Shown piece by piece: positions 38,233-48,000 of a stretch of 64,000 nucleotides of DNA (its first letter is position 1; every line of letters begins with the position of its first letter). The notes under the pieces were generated by a model. That model searched no databases, was not told the origin of the DNA, and saw only the letters and a list, made by a program, of their open reading frames with translations. Source of the DNA: an uncultured Glaciecola sp. (GTDB lineage: Bacteria > Pseudomonadota > Gammaproteobacteria > Enterobacterales > Alteromonadaceae); contig NZ_CALJHY010000007.1 of assembly GCF_937770335.1 (NCBI RefSeq), positions 451,143 to 515,142 on the forward strand. The letters are read 5' to 3'. The position numbers and the translations under genes are program-made.

Positions 38233-39457
38233 ATTGCAATTCGCTAGCAGGTTGTATATTTGCAGCCTTTGATGCGGGATAAAGAGTCGCAAGAATACAG
38301 AGGCCAACAGCCACGAAATAGGTGGTAACAACGTCGATAACCTGTAAATCAGAAGGTAAGTAATTAATGAAGTAAATACCATCTGCTAGCAATGTAAAAC
38401 CAAATAATGCTTCAATAGTATCCGTAATTTGATTTAGGTAGACTGCCGTTGCCACTCCTAAAACTGTACCAATGCTCGCTCCATATATTCCGTTTATCAT
38501 TCCTTTAATTACAAAAATTGAACGTATAAAGCTATCCTGAGCGCCCATTGTTTTCAACATCGCAATTTCGCTTGTCTTCTCTTTTACTGACATCACTAAT
38601 GATGAAACGATATTAAAACAAGCAACACAGATAACCAAAGTTAGCGTTATATATACTACTGTTCTGACTAGCTGTATATCCTGATATAAATGGCCATTAG
38701 TCCGTGTCCAGTCCGACATATAAACAGCTTGATTAAATACATCACCGTATTCTCTTATCAGCTGTCGCCCAGCAAACGGGTCTGCTAGTTGAAACTCGAT
38801 ATGGGTTGCACCCAGTTTCACATTCAATGCAACTGATAGTGTTTGCCTTTTCATAACGCCAATGAAATCGTCTGCTTCTCCGCCTAATGAAATTTCACCT
38901 AATAGCGTTAACCAAAGTACTTTGGGGGCCGCGAAGGATAAGTCTTGAGCTGCAGAAGGAAGCAGCAATTGCACTTTATCACCTATTTTCAAACCAAGTT
39001 TTTCAACCACTCCCTTCCCGAGAAATACCCCATTCTCGTTTTCAACAAATGCTCCGACAGGCACCTTAATCGCTGGTTTACTTTGCAGGTAACTATCGTC
39101 AATCCCCTGCATTTCGACCGACTTCATTTTGCTTCCATTTTGCAGCAGACCTGAAGCTTTGGTGTAGGCATATACATTGACGACACGCGGATCAGCGGCA
39201 GCTTTTGCTCTTGTATCATCGTCTAAATAAACACCATCAGGGCTAGCTGCAATAAATTCAGCATGAGGAATATAAGACAACAATGTATTGCGCAGCTCCT
39301 TTTCGAAGCCATTCATAACCGAAAGTAATAAAATTAAAACGAAACAGCCCAAACCAATACCTGCGGTTGACGAAGCTGAAACGAAAGAAATAAAACCACT
39401 TTGTTGTTTACTTTGCCTAAACTTATTGGCAAATATCCATGCTAACGACAAGCTCAT
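38231..39457 (-). CDS. lolE: Lipoprotein-releasing ABC transporter permease LolE-like
   Basis: With LolD and a second permease, LolE releases outer-membrane lipoproteins from the inner membrane. The 408-residue protein has an N-terminal helix (STAGIGLGCFVLILLLSVMNGFEKEL), a large periplasmic domain, then three C-terminal FtsX-type helices (YITLTLVICVACFNIVSSLVM and ALYP-type ending NIQPASEL). YQDIQLVRTVVY and MLKTMGAQD resemble LolE more than LolC. The ATG at 39457 is one base after the lolD stop. No lolC lies adjacent, unlike the E. coli lolCDE order. Confidence 0.88.
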   Translation of the reverse strand: MSLSLAWIFANKFRQSKQQSGFISFVSASSTAGIGLGCFVLILLLSVMNGFEKELRNTLLSYIPHAEFIAASPDGVYLDDDTRAKAAADPRVVNVYAYTKASGLLQNGSKMKSVEMQGIDDSYLQSKPAIKVPVGAFVENENGVFLGKGVVEKLGLKIGDKVQLLLPSAAQDLSFAAPKVLWLTLLGEISLGGEADDFIGVMKRQTLSVALNVKLGATHIEFQLADPFAGRQLIREYGDVFNQAVYMSDWTRTNGHLYQDIQLVRTVVYITLTLVICVACFNIVSSLVMSVKEKTSEIAMLKTMGAQDSFIRSIFVIKGMINGIYGASIGTVLGVATAVYLNQITDTIEALFGFTLLADGIYFINYLPSDLQVIDVVTTYFVAVGLCILATLYPASKAANIQPASELQ

Positions 39458-39458
39458 A

Positions 39459-40148
39459 TTAGTCCTTTTCCAACATCCGTAATTGTCCATTTTCAAGGTA
39501 CATAATTCTGTCCATTTTATTTGCCAACTGCACATCATGTGTCACTAGTAGAAATGAGGTCTTGAATTCTTTGTTGATATCGCTGATTAACTCATAGATA
39601 GAAGCGCTATTTTTTTCATCTAAATTACCCGTTGGTTCATCAGCAAAAATCATAGCGGGATTGTTAATTAAGGCTCTGGCAATAGCTACCCGTTGTCTTT
39701 CACCTCCTGATAATTGGTACGGACGATGCTTTTCTCTGTCCTGCAACCCTACTCTTTCGAGTAAATCTGTCGCCTTTTTTAATGCCTTTTGATGATTATC
39801 GCCTTTAATAAATAGCGGCATAGCAACGTTCTCTGCCGCATTAAATTCTGGCAACAAATGGTGAAACTGATAGACAAAACCAAGTTCAGCATTGCGAAAC
39901 ATCGCCTGCTGCTTTTTTGATTTTTTAAAAAGACTTTGATTGTTATAAAATACATCGCCCGAATCGGGGCTATCTAAAGTTCCTAGTATATGTAGCAATG
40001 TGCTCTTACCAGAACCTGAAGCACCCAAAATAGCGACCTTTTCGCCCGTCGAAATCGAAAAATTGACATTATTGAGTATCTGGAGAGTGTTGCTAGCATC
40101 TGAATATTGTTTACAAATATTTTCGCACTTGAATAGAGGAGAGGGCAT
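39459..40148 (-). CDS. lolD: Lipoprotein-releasing ABC transporter ATP-binding protein LolD
   Basis: LolD powers lipoprotein extraction. The 229-residue ATPase shows Walker [20 protein letters not shown], the Lol-type Q-loop and [19 protein letters not shown], signature [15 protein letters not shown], Walker [14 protein letters not shown] and the H-loop LVTHD. The ATG at 40148 is preferred over an in-frame TTG one codon upstream. It is upstream of lolE and follows the tRNA-Asp cluster, so this locus is lolD-lolE. Confidence 0.92.
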   Translation of the reverse strand: MPSPLFKCENICKQYSDASNTLQILNNVNFSISTGEKVAILGASGSGKSTLLHILGTLDSPDSGDVFYNNQSLFKKSKKQQAMFRNAELGFVYQFHHLLPEFNAAENVAMPLFIKGDNHQKALKKATDLLERVGLQDREKHRPYQLSGGERQRVAIARALINNPAMIFADEPTGNLDEKNSASIYELISDINKEFKTSFLLVTHDVQLANKMDRIMYLENGQLRMLEKD

Positions 40149-40257
40149 CAATTAAAACTGGATTATAAATACGTGGTAATAGTTTACATACTTCTGGGAG
40201 GGCTACAAGTTTAGAGTGGATTTTTACGGGGGGGGTTCTTAAAGAATTCAACATAAA

Positions 40258-40334
40258 TGGCGGAGTGGACGGGACTCGAACCCGCGACCCCCGGCGTGAC
40301 AGGCCGGTATTCTAACCAACTGAACTACCACTCC
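40258..40334 (-). tRNA. tRNA-Asp (GTC), copy 3 of the transcript
   Basis: Read on the minus strand, the 77-nt gene starts GGAGTGGTAGTTCAGTTGG, has anticodon GTC in the loop CTGTCAC, and the T-loop GGTTCGAGTC, and ends with discriminator G and encoded CCA. It is nearly identical to E. coli tRNA-Asp. All three copies in the cluster are identical over 77 nt. ACATA and TATGT flank it. Confidence 0.97.
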
Positions 40335-40369
40335 GCAGTGGTATGTATTTAGCTATGCTTTATGACGAA

Positions 40370-40446
40370 TGGCGGAGTGGACGGGACTCGAACCCGCGAC
40401 CCCCGGCGTGACAGGCCGGTATTCTAACCAACTGAACTACCACTCC
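40370..40446 (-). tRNA. tRNA-Asp (GTC), copy 2 of the transcript
   Basis: Identical to the neighbouring copies, with a 7-bp acceptor stem (GGAGTGG/CCACTCC), anticodon GTC and encoded CCA. It is separated from copy 3 by 35 nt. Perfect 9-bp arms TTTATGACG (40359-40367) and CGTCATAAA (40455-40463) lie on either side and could pair in the precursor. Confidence 0.97.
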
Positions 40447-40472
40447 GCAAAATGCGTCATAAAACTTGTAAT

Positions 40473-40549
40473 TGGCGGAGTGGACGGGACTCGAACCCGC
40501 GACCCCCGGCGTGACAGGCCGGTATTCTAACCAACTGAACTACCACTCC
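40473..40549 (-). tRNA. tRNA-Asp (GTC), copy 1 of the transcript
   Basis: First of the three identical tRNA-Asp genes in transcription order, nearest the promoter candidate at 40616-40644; 26 nt separate it from copy 2. CTTGTAA and TTACAAG (40465-40471 and 40554-40560) flank it and could pair. CCA is encoded. Confidence 0.97.
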
Positions 40550-40615
40550 GCTTTTACAAGCTAAAACAATGAGTTACGGAAATAGACCTCAGCCCGTCCC
40601 TACATTGCGGCGCAG

Positions 40616-40644
40616 ATAATACGGTTTCAACAGGAGGTAGTCAA
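40616..40644 (-). promoter_or_regulatory. Strong promoter with GC-rich discriminator for the tRNA-Asp cluster
   Basis: On the minus strand TTGACT and TATTAT are separated by exactly 17 bases and followed by the GC-rich discriminator CTGCGCCGC, typical of stable-RNA promoters under stringent control. Transcription would start about 60 nt ahead of the first tRNA. Confidence 0.65.
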
Positions 40645-40722
40645 CTGCTTTTTTAAAATGATTGTTTGCATGACGAAAAAACAAGCAAATTGGCGTTTTA
40701 ACGGCTTCTAATGACCAAAACT

Positions 40723-42180
40723 TTAACCTGCTCTGGATTTCATCTTTGCTTTTATGACTATTTTAAGTTTATCGAATAACTCAGAGCACGCCAGTTTGCA
40801 TCTCAACATAATATGGTCATTTGGATACTTGCGCATATTCAGCACTAAGAATATGCCAATCCCCCCAAATACGAATATAAATAAATTTATCGCAATAATG
40901 AAACTAATGGTGTCAGTGGACGTCCATGAAACTTTAGGCGGTATCATTACAATTGGCGGAGTAAACGGCATACTAGCGTTATTTTGACCCAAATCTGGCT
41001 CGGGCTCAGGAGGTGCTGTAGTAAAAAACGTATGCTCTGGCACATTAATAATCACTTCCCTACCATCGTTTGTTGTCGCGAAAGCAGTAAGCTTAATACG
41101 ATAGATACCGAAACCGTCGTTTTTTACCTTAATTAATTTTACTAAATCATTAGTCTCGGTCATGGTTATCTTATCAATTTCGCCATTTGGATGTGTCACG
41201 TTGCCATCCAGTAACAGTGAATCGAGTTTTATATGATCGCTGTCCGTGTCGACGCTAATAAGGTGTTCGGCTTCATTTGTTTCGTCCACTTCTATATTAA
41301 TAATAATAGGATTTGGATGTAATATAACCGTTTCGTTAATTTGCTCTCGATTATACATTGGTGTTCTTATGCCAAAAGTGGGACGCCACTCGCCGCTAGG
41401 GATACTGAGGTTGAACTGCCCAGTGAAAACGCCATCGGCAGCAACTTCGTCAAGTCCTTCACCATTGTCTTGGAAGCGAGCAATCGTTCGTGAACCCAAT
41501 CCAAAGTTTTCATAATTTGGATTATTATTACTGACAAAATCGATAGTTAAACTGACAACGTCCCTAAATGGCGAAAAGTCCACTTGTTTACCATCGTTCT
41601 TGAGGACTGCCGTTTGCTTTATGATTTCACCTGAATAGATATTACTAGGAATAGGCTCTGCTGCTAAGACAATATCAGCAATGATCATAACTTTGCTACC
41701 GGCAAGCACTTGGCCAACCGCTTGCCATGGACCAGGCATCGGTTTCTTTATCATAATCATGTCGTAAGTTTCAGTCTCGAACCAGCGTACATTCGTATCT
41801 TTTTCGTCATTTTCTATAAATAGTTTAGAACCGTCAGGTCGCACAAGCACAATCGGTGCAGAGCCACGATCTCTGAAAAACACCATCGTAACTTCATCAA
41901 CGTCACTGTCGACTCGAAACCGATTATTTAAAAAAAGAACGCTGTTTTGGAAATCAGTCCCAATCGTAACTATCGCAGGACTATCCCTTTTAGGTTTGGT
42001 TTTTTCTAGTTCGGGACTTTGTAGTAAAAGATCACGTTCAGGGAGTCTATTTTCTTGCGCCTTACCTTCGGCTGAAAACAGGCACAAAAACACCATCAGT
42101 AAGATCGCGTAAACGTCGTGATGTAAAATACTATTGTATTGGTTGGCTGCGCCAGACCACTTCTTGAGATTGTTTTTCAA
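40723..42180 (-). CDS. TIGR03503-type predicted periplasmic protein with C-terminal membrane anchor
   Basis: A protein of about 485 residues of the TIGR03503 kind found in Alteromonadales and Vibrionales; function unknown. It has an N-terminal hydrophobic segment AILLMVFLCLFSAEGKA (about 25-41) that looks like a signal peptide, a large beta-rich periplasmic region with two repeated Ig-like stretches (DGVFTGQFNLSIPSGEWRP near the middle), a Pro/Glu-rich linker and a C-terminal helix (SFIIAINLFIFVFGGIGIFLVL) plus a short cytoplasmic tail. The ATG at 42180 overlaps dnaQ by 50 nt; a later ATG at 42096 would lose most of the signal, so the start is uncertain. It may be an extracytoplasmic sensor or scaffold. 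Confidence 0.7.
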   Translation of the reverse strand: MKNNLKKWSGAANQYNSILHHDVYAILLMVFLCLFSAEGKAQENRLPERDLLLQSPELEKTKPKRDSPAIVTIGTDFQNSVLFLNNRFRVDSDVDEVTMVFFRDRGSAPIVLVRPDGSKLFIENDEKDTNVRWFETETYDMIMIKKPMPGPWQAVGQVLAGSKVMIIADIVLAAEPIPSNIYSGEIIKQTAVLKNDGKQVDFSPFRDVVSLTIDFVSNNNPNYENFGLGSRTIARFQDNGEGLDEVAADGVFTGQFNLSIPSGEWRPTFGIRTPMYNREQINETVILHPNPIIINIEVDETNEAEHLISVDTDSDHIKLDSLLLDGNVTHPNGEIDKITMTETNDLVKLIKVKNDGFGIYRIKLTAFATTNDGREVIINVPEHTFFTTAPPEPEPDLGQNNASMPFTPPIVMIPPKVSWTSTDTISFIIAINLFIFVFGGIGIFLVLNMRKYPNDHIMLRCKLACSELFDKLKIVIKAKMKSRAG

Positions 42181-42844
42181 TTTTGTCTAAGTATGCCTCG
42201 TGATTACTTAGTTCATCGGCAGAAGCCTTAACAACCTTTAAGACCCCTTCTAAATTAACTGCTCTTGGTGCATTTTTATTCTTAGGATCAGCCCCTTCTG
42301 ACTCATGCGCCCAACTCATTGCAGTTTGGCCACCAGTCATCCATAAATAAACTTCTGCGAGGATTTCGCTGTCTAACAAAGCCCCGTGATGAGTACGATG
42401 TGTGTTATCTACACCATACACTTTGCATAGTGCGTTTAGGTTATTTTTTTGACCTGGGCGCATTCCTCTGGCTAGTGCCAAGGTATCTAATACAGTACAA
42501 ATTTCACTAGTGTACTTGATAGAACTATTATTCAGCGCGAACTCATTATCCATAAAACCAATATCGAATGGCGCATTATGAATAACTAATTCGGCACCTT
42601 TTATAAAATCGATGAATTCCTGAGCAATTTGTTTAAATGCGGGTTTATCTTTTAAAAACTCATTTGTAATACCATGCACAGCTATCGCTTCTTCTTCGAT
42701 GTCACGATGGGGATTAATATAGACATGGTAGGTATTTCCAGTCAGTTTTCGATTTACCATTTCAACACAACCAATCTCAATGATTCGATGACCCTCTTTG
42801 GGATTGATACCCGTGGTTTCTGTATCTAAAACTATTTGGCGCAT
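42131..42844 (-). CDS. dnaQ: DNA polymerase III epsilon subunit (proofreading exonuclease)
   Basis: DnaQ is the 3'-5' proofreading exonuclease. The 237-residue protein has Exo[22 protein letters not shown], Exo[16 protein letters not shown] and Exo[18 protein letters not shown], then a C-terminal tail that binds the polymerase alpha subunit. It is divergent from rnhA, as in E. coli, with the start codons about 79 nt apart. Confidence 0.95.
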   Translation of the reverse strand: MRQIVLDTETTGINPKEGHRIIEIGCVEMVNRKLTGNTYHVYINPHRDIEEEAIAVHGITNEFLKDKPAFKQIAQEFIDFIKGAELVIHNAPFDIGFMDNEFALNNSSIKYTSEICTVLDTLALARGMRPGQKNNLNALCKVYGVDNTHRTHHGALLDSEILAEVYLWMTGGQTAMSWAHESEGADPKNKNAPRAVNLEGVLKVVKASADELSNHEAYLDKIEKQSQEVVWRSQPIQ

Positions 42845-42922
42845 ACAAAACTTCTTTTAATTATCATGCTGGCTAGTATACTTCGCCACACTTACACCAG
42901 ACAATCAGAATTCAGTATAAAA

Positions 42923-43393
42923 ATGAAAAAACTTACCATTTACACCGATGGATCCTGCTTGGGCAATCCTGGACCCGGAGGTTACGGCGCCTTATTGATA
43001 TTTAAAGAACACAAAAAGAGATTATCTAAAGGATTTAAGCTAACAACGAATAATCGAATGGAGTTACTTGCACCGATAGCTGCATTCAATAGTTTGACAG
43101 AAACCTGTACTATCGATTTGTACACCGATAGCCAATATGTAAAAAATGGCATTAGCCAGTGGATCCATAATTGGAAGAAAAATGGCTGGCGAACAAAAGA
43201 CAGAAAAGCAGTCAAAAATGCGGACCTATGGCAACAGCTTGACGACGCGGTAAATAAACACGAAGTGAATTGGCATTGGGTCAAAGCGCATTCGGGTCAA
43301 CCTGAAAACGAAGAAGTAGATGATTTGGCTCGCGAAGCCGCTTCATCAATAGGTTTAGTGACCGATCACGAATATGAAAAAGGTATCGAATGA
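42923..43393 (+). CDS. rnhA: Ribonuclease HI
   Basis: RNase HI removes RNA from RNA-DNA hybrids. The 156-residue protein matches E. coli in length and carries [53 protein letters not shown] and the late [17 protein letters not shown], giving the D-E-D-D catalytic set. The ATG at 42923 was chosen because an earlier in-frame ATG would run into dnaQ. Its stop overlaps the rlmI start (ATGA). Confidence 0.96.
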   Translation: MKKLTIYTDGSCLGNPGPGGYGALLIFKEHKKRLSKGFKLTTNNRMELLAPIAAFNSLTETCTIDLYTDSQYVKNGISQWIHNWKKNGWRTKDRKAVKNADLWQQLDDAVNKHEVNWHWVKAHSGQPENEEVDDLAREAASSIGLVTDHEYEKGIE

Positions 43394-44571
43394 CATCCAT
43401 TACATTAAAAATAGAACGTGAAAAGTCAATGTTGCGTCGCCATCCGTGGATTTTCGAAGGCGCAATAGAGAAAACAGAAGGTGTCATTCGCTCCGGCGAT
43501 ACCGTTGACATTTTAGCAAACGATGGCACTTGGCTAGCTAAAGCTGCATATTCCCCTGAATCGCAAATTCGCGCAAGGGTATGGTCTTTTACAAAATCAG
43601 AAGTTATTGATAATGCCTTTTTTAAGCGCAAAATTGAACAAGCATTGGCCAGAAAACAAGAGATTTTAAAGAAACATGACACCAACGCATTTCGTCTTAT
43701 CGCTGCTGAGGCAGACGGTTTACCGGGTATTACGATTGATGTTTATGTTAACGTCGTCGTTGTACAGTTGTTAAGCGCTGGTGCTGAAAAACATCGAAGT
43801 AAAATTTTATGGGCCATATTACAATTGTTTCCAGATGCCATAGTGCACGAAAGAAGCGATGTTGATGTTCGTAAAAAAGAGGGATTAACACCCTTAGTAC
43901 AAACACTTCATGGTGAACTTCCTGATACAGTTATCATTGAAGAAAACGGCGTTAAAATTTGTGTCGATTTAATTAACGGACATAAGACTGGTTTTTATTT
44001 AGACCAACGAGAAAATAGACGCATTGCGGCCTCATATTGTAATGGCAAAACAGTACTTAATTGTTTCAGTTTCACAGGCACATTCGGTTTATATGCACTG
44101 GCGGCTGGCGCAACTCAAATTATTAACGTTGACGCATCCGAATCAGCATTAACCCTCAGCGCCAAAAACGTCTCTATTAACGGCTTAGATGAAAGTAAAG
44201 TAACGCATTTAAAACGTGATGTATTTGAGCTTCTTAGAGAGTATAAAGAATCAGGAACGAAGTTTGACGTTATCGTTCTTGACCCGCCAAAGTTTGTTAG
44301 CAGCAAACACAATCTGAGTAAGGCATCTCGCGGTTATAAAGACATAAACCGATTGGCGTTGTCACTGCTCAACGAAAACGGTACTTTATTAACATTTAGT
44401 TGTTCTGGCTTGATGCCGCAAGACTTGTTCCAAAAAATCGTTGCTGATGCAGCATTAGATGCTCAGCGTGATGTGTTCTTCGTGCAAAGACTAGCTCAAA
44501 GCGAAGACCACCCTGTTAGTGGTAATTTTCCGGAAGGATATTATCTGAAAGGATTAGTCTGCAAAGTATAG
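43390..44571 (+). CDS. rlmI: 23S rRNA m5C1962 methyltransferase RlmI-like
   Basis: A 393-residue SAM-dependent rRNA methyltransferase. A PUA-like N-terminal domain is followed by [12 protein letters not shown], the SAM-binding segment [41 protein letters not shown] with the motif IV proline, and the catalytic cysteine region [10 protein letters not shown]. The length matches E. coli RlmI (396). It follows rnhA with a four-base overlap. Confidence 0.93.
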   Translation: MTSITLKIEREKSMLRRHPWIFEGAIEKTEGVIRSGDTVDILANDGTWLAKAAYSPESQIRARVWSFTKSEVIDNAFFKRKIEQALARKQEILKKHDTNAFRLIAAEADGLPGITIDVYVNVVVVQLLSAGAEKHRSKILWAILQLFPDAIVHERSDVDVRKKEGLTPLVQTLHGELPDTVIIEENGVKICVDLINGHKTGFYLDQRENRRIAASYCNGKTVLNCFSFTGTFGLYALAAGATQIINVDASESALTLSAKNVSINGLDESKVTHLKRDVFELLREYKESGTKFDVIVLDPPKFVSSKHNLSKASRGYKDINRLALSLLNENGTLLTFSCSGLMPQDLFQKIVADAALDAQRDVFFVQRLAQSEDHPVSGNFPEGYYLKGLVCKV

Positions 44572-44600
44572 TTTTGATATCGGTAAAGTAACGAAGCTTT

Positions 44601-44625
44601 CGCCATATTCATGATAAATATGGCG
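44601..44625. repeat. Inverted repeat between rlmI and the PilZ gene
   Basis: CGCCATATT and AATATGGCG are perfect 9-bp arms around a seven-base loop, in a convergent gene gap. It is followed by a second short GCGCAA/TTGCGC repeat. No T-run follows, so it may be a protein-binding or bidirectional termination element. Confidence 0.5.
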
Positions 44626-44709
44626 CAATAGTTGCGCAAATAGCTGGTTACTTCGCAAAATTGCAGTAAGCAAGCCTATGTGCACATCCGAATAAGCGTT
44701 TAACGCGGA

Positions 44710-45012
44710 TTAAGTCATTTCACTAATTTGTACGCCCAACAAGCAGCTACTTTCAGTTTCTGAGGTGCAACGTATAACTTTAGCTTTTGCCATAATTGAT
44801 GGAATTTGATCGCTGTTGGAATCAATAGATACACCAAGCAACGTGCCAATCTCTATAGTTGGTTGATCTATTTCAAGTGACATTCCAGTCGCACTTATAT
44901 CCTTGCAGATCGCTTGCATTGTTCGTTGTGCAGGGTCACCTAACAATGCGAGCTCGCACGGCGAATTGACCATCATCCTATAAAAATTACGCTTGTCATT
45001 ATAGCCTGTCAT
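44710..45012 (-). CDS. PilZ-domain protein (predicted c-di-GMP binder)
   Basis: A 100-residue single-domain protein. The PilZ signature is present: the RxxxR motif as R8-N-F-Y-R12 near the N-terminus and the D/NxSxxG motif as DISATG near residues 38-43. Such proteins bind cyclic di-GMP and act on motility or adhesion partners; the target is not evident here. It is monocistronic, convergent with rlmI and upstream of hrpA's end. Confidence 0.87.
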   Translation of the reverse strand: MTGYNDKRNFYRMMVNSPCELALLGDPAQRTMQAICKDISATGMSLEIDQPTIEIGTLLGVSIDSNSDQIPSIMAKAKVIRCTSETESSCLLGVQISEMT

Positions 45013-45090
45013 TTTTCCCTCCGGACTTTATATCTATAGCAACGATACATACATTTATATTGTGCTGGAGATAATATGTCAACTAATAGA

Positions 45091-48000
45091 CTAAAATTCA
45101 CCCAAACGATTAGTGATACGCTTTAACGAAATTGGCATGCTAGTGCCAAGCTGTTGTGCGAATAAGGACACTTTAAATTCCTCAATCATCCATTTCACTT
45201 CGTCTACTGGCGTTGTATCAACTCCACTTTTTTGCAGTTTAACAATAGCTTCTTCATACTTGGCTACTGCTTTGTCTACATCTAACTGATTGCGTCTATC
45301 TCGGTTTGTATCTATTTTTAGCTTATCAAATCGTTGACTCAATGCCAGTACATATCGATTCCAATCGTCGAGTTTTTCGTAGCCAAAATCATAAACAAAG
45401 CCCTTATATACCAGCAAGTTAAGTTGGCTCTTTATAGCGCCAATATTAGTTAGTATATTAAGTGGAATATTACCTTTGCACTGTTTTTGAATTCCGTGTG
45501 CAACCGTTAGTCCTTTTTCAATTTTCTGTGCTATTTGCAGAGCCAAATCATTAATATTTTCGCGTACAATTTCGCACGCCTTTTCAAAGTCAGCTTTGTC
45601 TCTTATTTGCTGCGCCCTTTCTTTCTCAAACTCTCTGACTAGGTGATCGATTGATGCCAAAATAATATCATCAATTAAAATATTAATTTGCCCAAAGGAG
45701 TTAAAATATAAACTGAGCTTTGCTTTGTTTGGTAGTTTTTGTTGCAAGTATTTTAGCGGTGAAGGTACTGTATTTTTAATTAATTGATACACACCGAGGC
45801 GGTGCGAATATTCGGCTTCGCGCTGATTATCAAAAAGCACAATATCTACTTTACCAGATTTTTTAACCAACGCTGGATAAGCTTTAATTTGGAAACCAGC
45901 ATGTTTCTGCTCAAATGCACTGGGTAGACTTTCAAAGTCCCACGTCTCTAAGTTTTGACGCTCAAGTTCAGGTGTAGCAACCGACTCTAGCGTCTCTTTG
46001 ACCTTACCTCTCAACGAATCTTGAACGTGCGCCAAGTGCTTTCCTTGACTCAATACAGTTCCTTTATCATCTACAACCACAAAATTGAACTGCAGATGAT
46101 TAGGTAAATGCGCATCGGCAAAGTCGTCTGCGGTTATAGGAACGCCCGCTATTCTATGCAACTTTGTTGCAACCGCATGCCTAATAGTCTGAAAATCACC
46201 ATTTTTATCTAGTGGTTGTATTTCAGATAAACAAGCATTCGCAAAGTCAGGAGCGGGCACAAAATTTCGTCTCAATTTTTTTGGTAACGAGCGAATAAGC
46301 GATACAATCAACTCATGTTGAAATCCAGGCACCAACCAATCAAAACCTATATCACTGAGTTGGTTAAGAATAGGTAAAGGAACTTCAAGATTAACACCGT
46401 CATTCTCAGCATTTGGCTCGAAAATGTAAGTTAGTGGCAGGCGCAAATTGCCTTGTTTCCACTCATCAGGAAAATCAATCTTATTGATACCTGAAGCGTC
46501 TTTTTTAAGAAGTGCTTGAATGGAGAAATCGAGCAAATCTGGTGTTTTTTTGGTCGCAACTTGCCACCATTTTTTGAACTGTGCGTCATTGCAAACGTCA
46601 GCTGGTAATTTCTCGTTATAGAAATCACATAAATCATCCTCATCAATCAACAAGTCTCGGCGCCGAGATTTATGCTCTAAAGTCTCTACCTCTTCTATTA
46701 ATTTCTGATTTTTGCGTAAAAAAGCATAATTTAATACGCTCTGACCATTAACTAAAGCCTCACGAATAAATATATCTCGGCAAACAACAGGGTCAATTTG
46801 TGAATAATTTACCAAGCGTTTGGACACTATTGGTAACCCAAATAAATTAATATTTACATAGGCGTGCACTGCCCCTCTCTTTTTACTCCAGTGAGGTTCC
46901 GAATATTGCTTATTGGCCAAGTGTTGACTAATTGGTTCAAGCCATTTTGGATCGATTTTCGCAACATTTCTAGCGAATAACTTGGACGTCTCCACCAATT
47001 CAGATGCCAGTAGCCAAGTAGGATTAGACTTACTCAAGCCTGAGCCTGGAAAAATCATAAACCGTGTATTACGCGAACCTAAGTACTCCCGGTTTTTGTC
47101 CTTAAAGCCAACTTGAGAAAGTAGGCCTGTTGCCATCACAGTGTGTATCGTCTCGTAGCTAGGCTCCTCGCTATTTAACCTGTAACCAATTTCCACAAGT
47201 GACTTTTTCATTTGACTGACAATATCTTGCCACTCCCGCATCCTTAAATAATGCACAAAATACTGTTTGCACCATTTGCGCAACTGGCTGTTGGTTAGCG
47301 TTTTTTGATTACTTGAAAATGCATTCCATAGATTCAAAAGAGACATAAAGTCCGAATCAGCGTCTGCAAATTCGCTATGCTTTTCATCAGCGATTTGTTT
47401 CTTGTCTTGTGGACGCTCTCGAGGATCTTGAATACTCAATCCTGCAGTAATGATCATAACCTCTTTTGCACAATCTCGTTCTCCTGCCTCTACCACCATT
47501 TTGGCGTATCGAGGGTCGACTGGAAGTCGCGCAATTTTGCGTCCTAATGGCGTCAACACATAAGCGCTTTGTTTGCGTTCAATAGCCTGAAGTTCTTCCA
47601 ATAACTTCATTCCATCGTTAATATTTTTGCTGTCTGGTGGCTGAATAAATGGAAATTGACTAACTTCACCTAATCCGAGCGCCAACATCTGCAATATAAC
47701 CGATGATAAGTGAGTTCGAATTATCTCTGGATCAGTAAATTCTGAGCGTGATAAGAAGTCTTCTTCGGAATAAAGTCTAATGCAAATACCATCTGATACT
47801 CTACCGCATCGGCCTGCACGCTGATTTGCTGACGCTTGAGATATAGCTTCGATAGGAAGACGTTGTACTTTACTTTTATGGCTGTATCTCGACATGCGCG
47901 CCAAACCGGGGTCGATAACATACTTAATACCAGGTACTGTCAAAGAGGTTTCTGCTACGTTGGTTGCTAGCACTATACGTCTACCGGTATGAGATTGAAA

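Noticed and set aside
40258..40549. Possible assembly duplication creating three identical tRNA-Asp genes
   Set aside because: Spacers differ in sequence and length and each carries its own matching arms, so the copies are real tandem genes.
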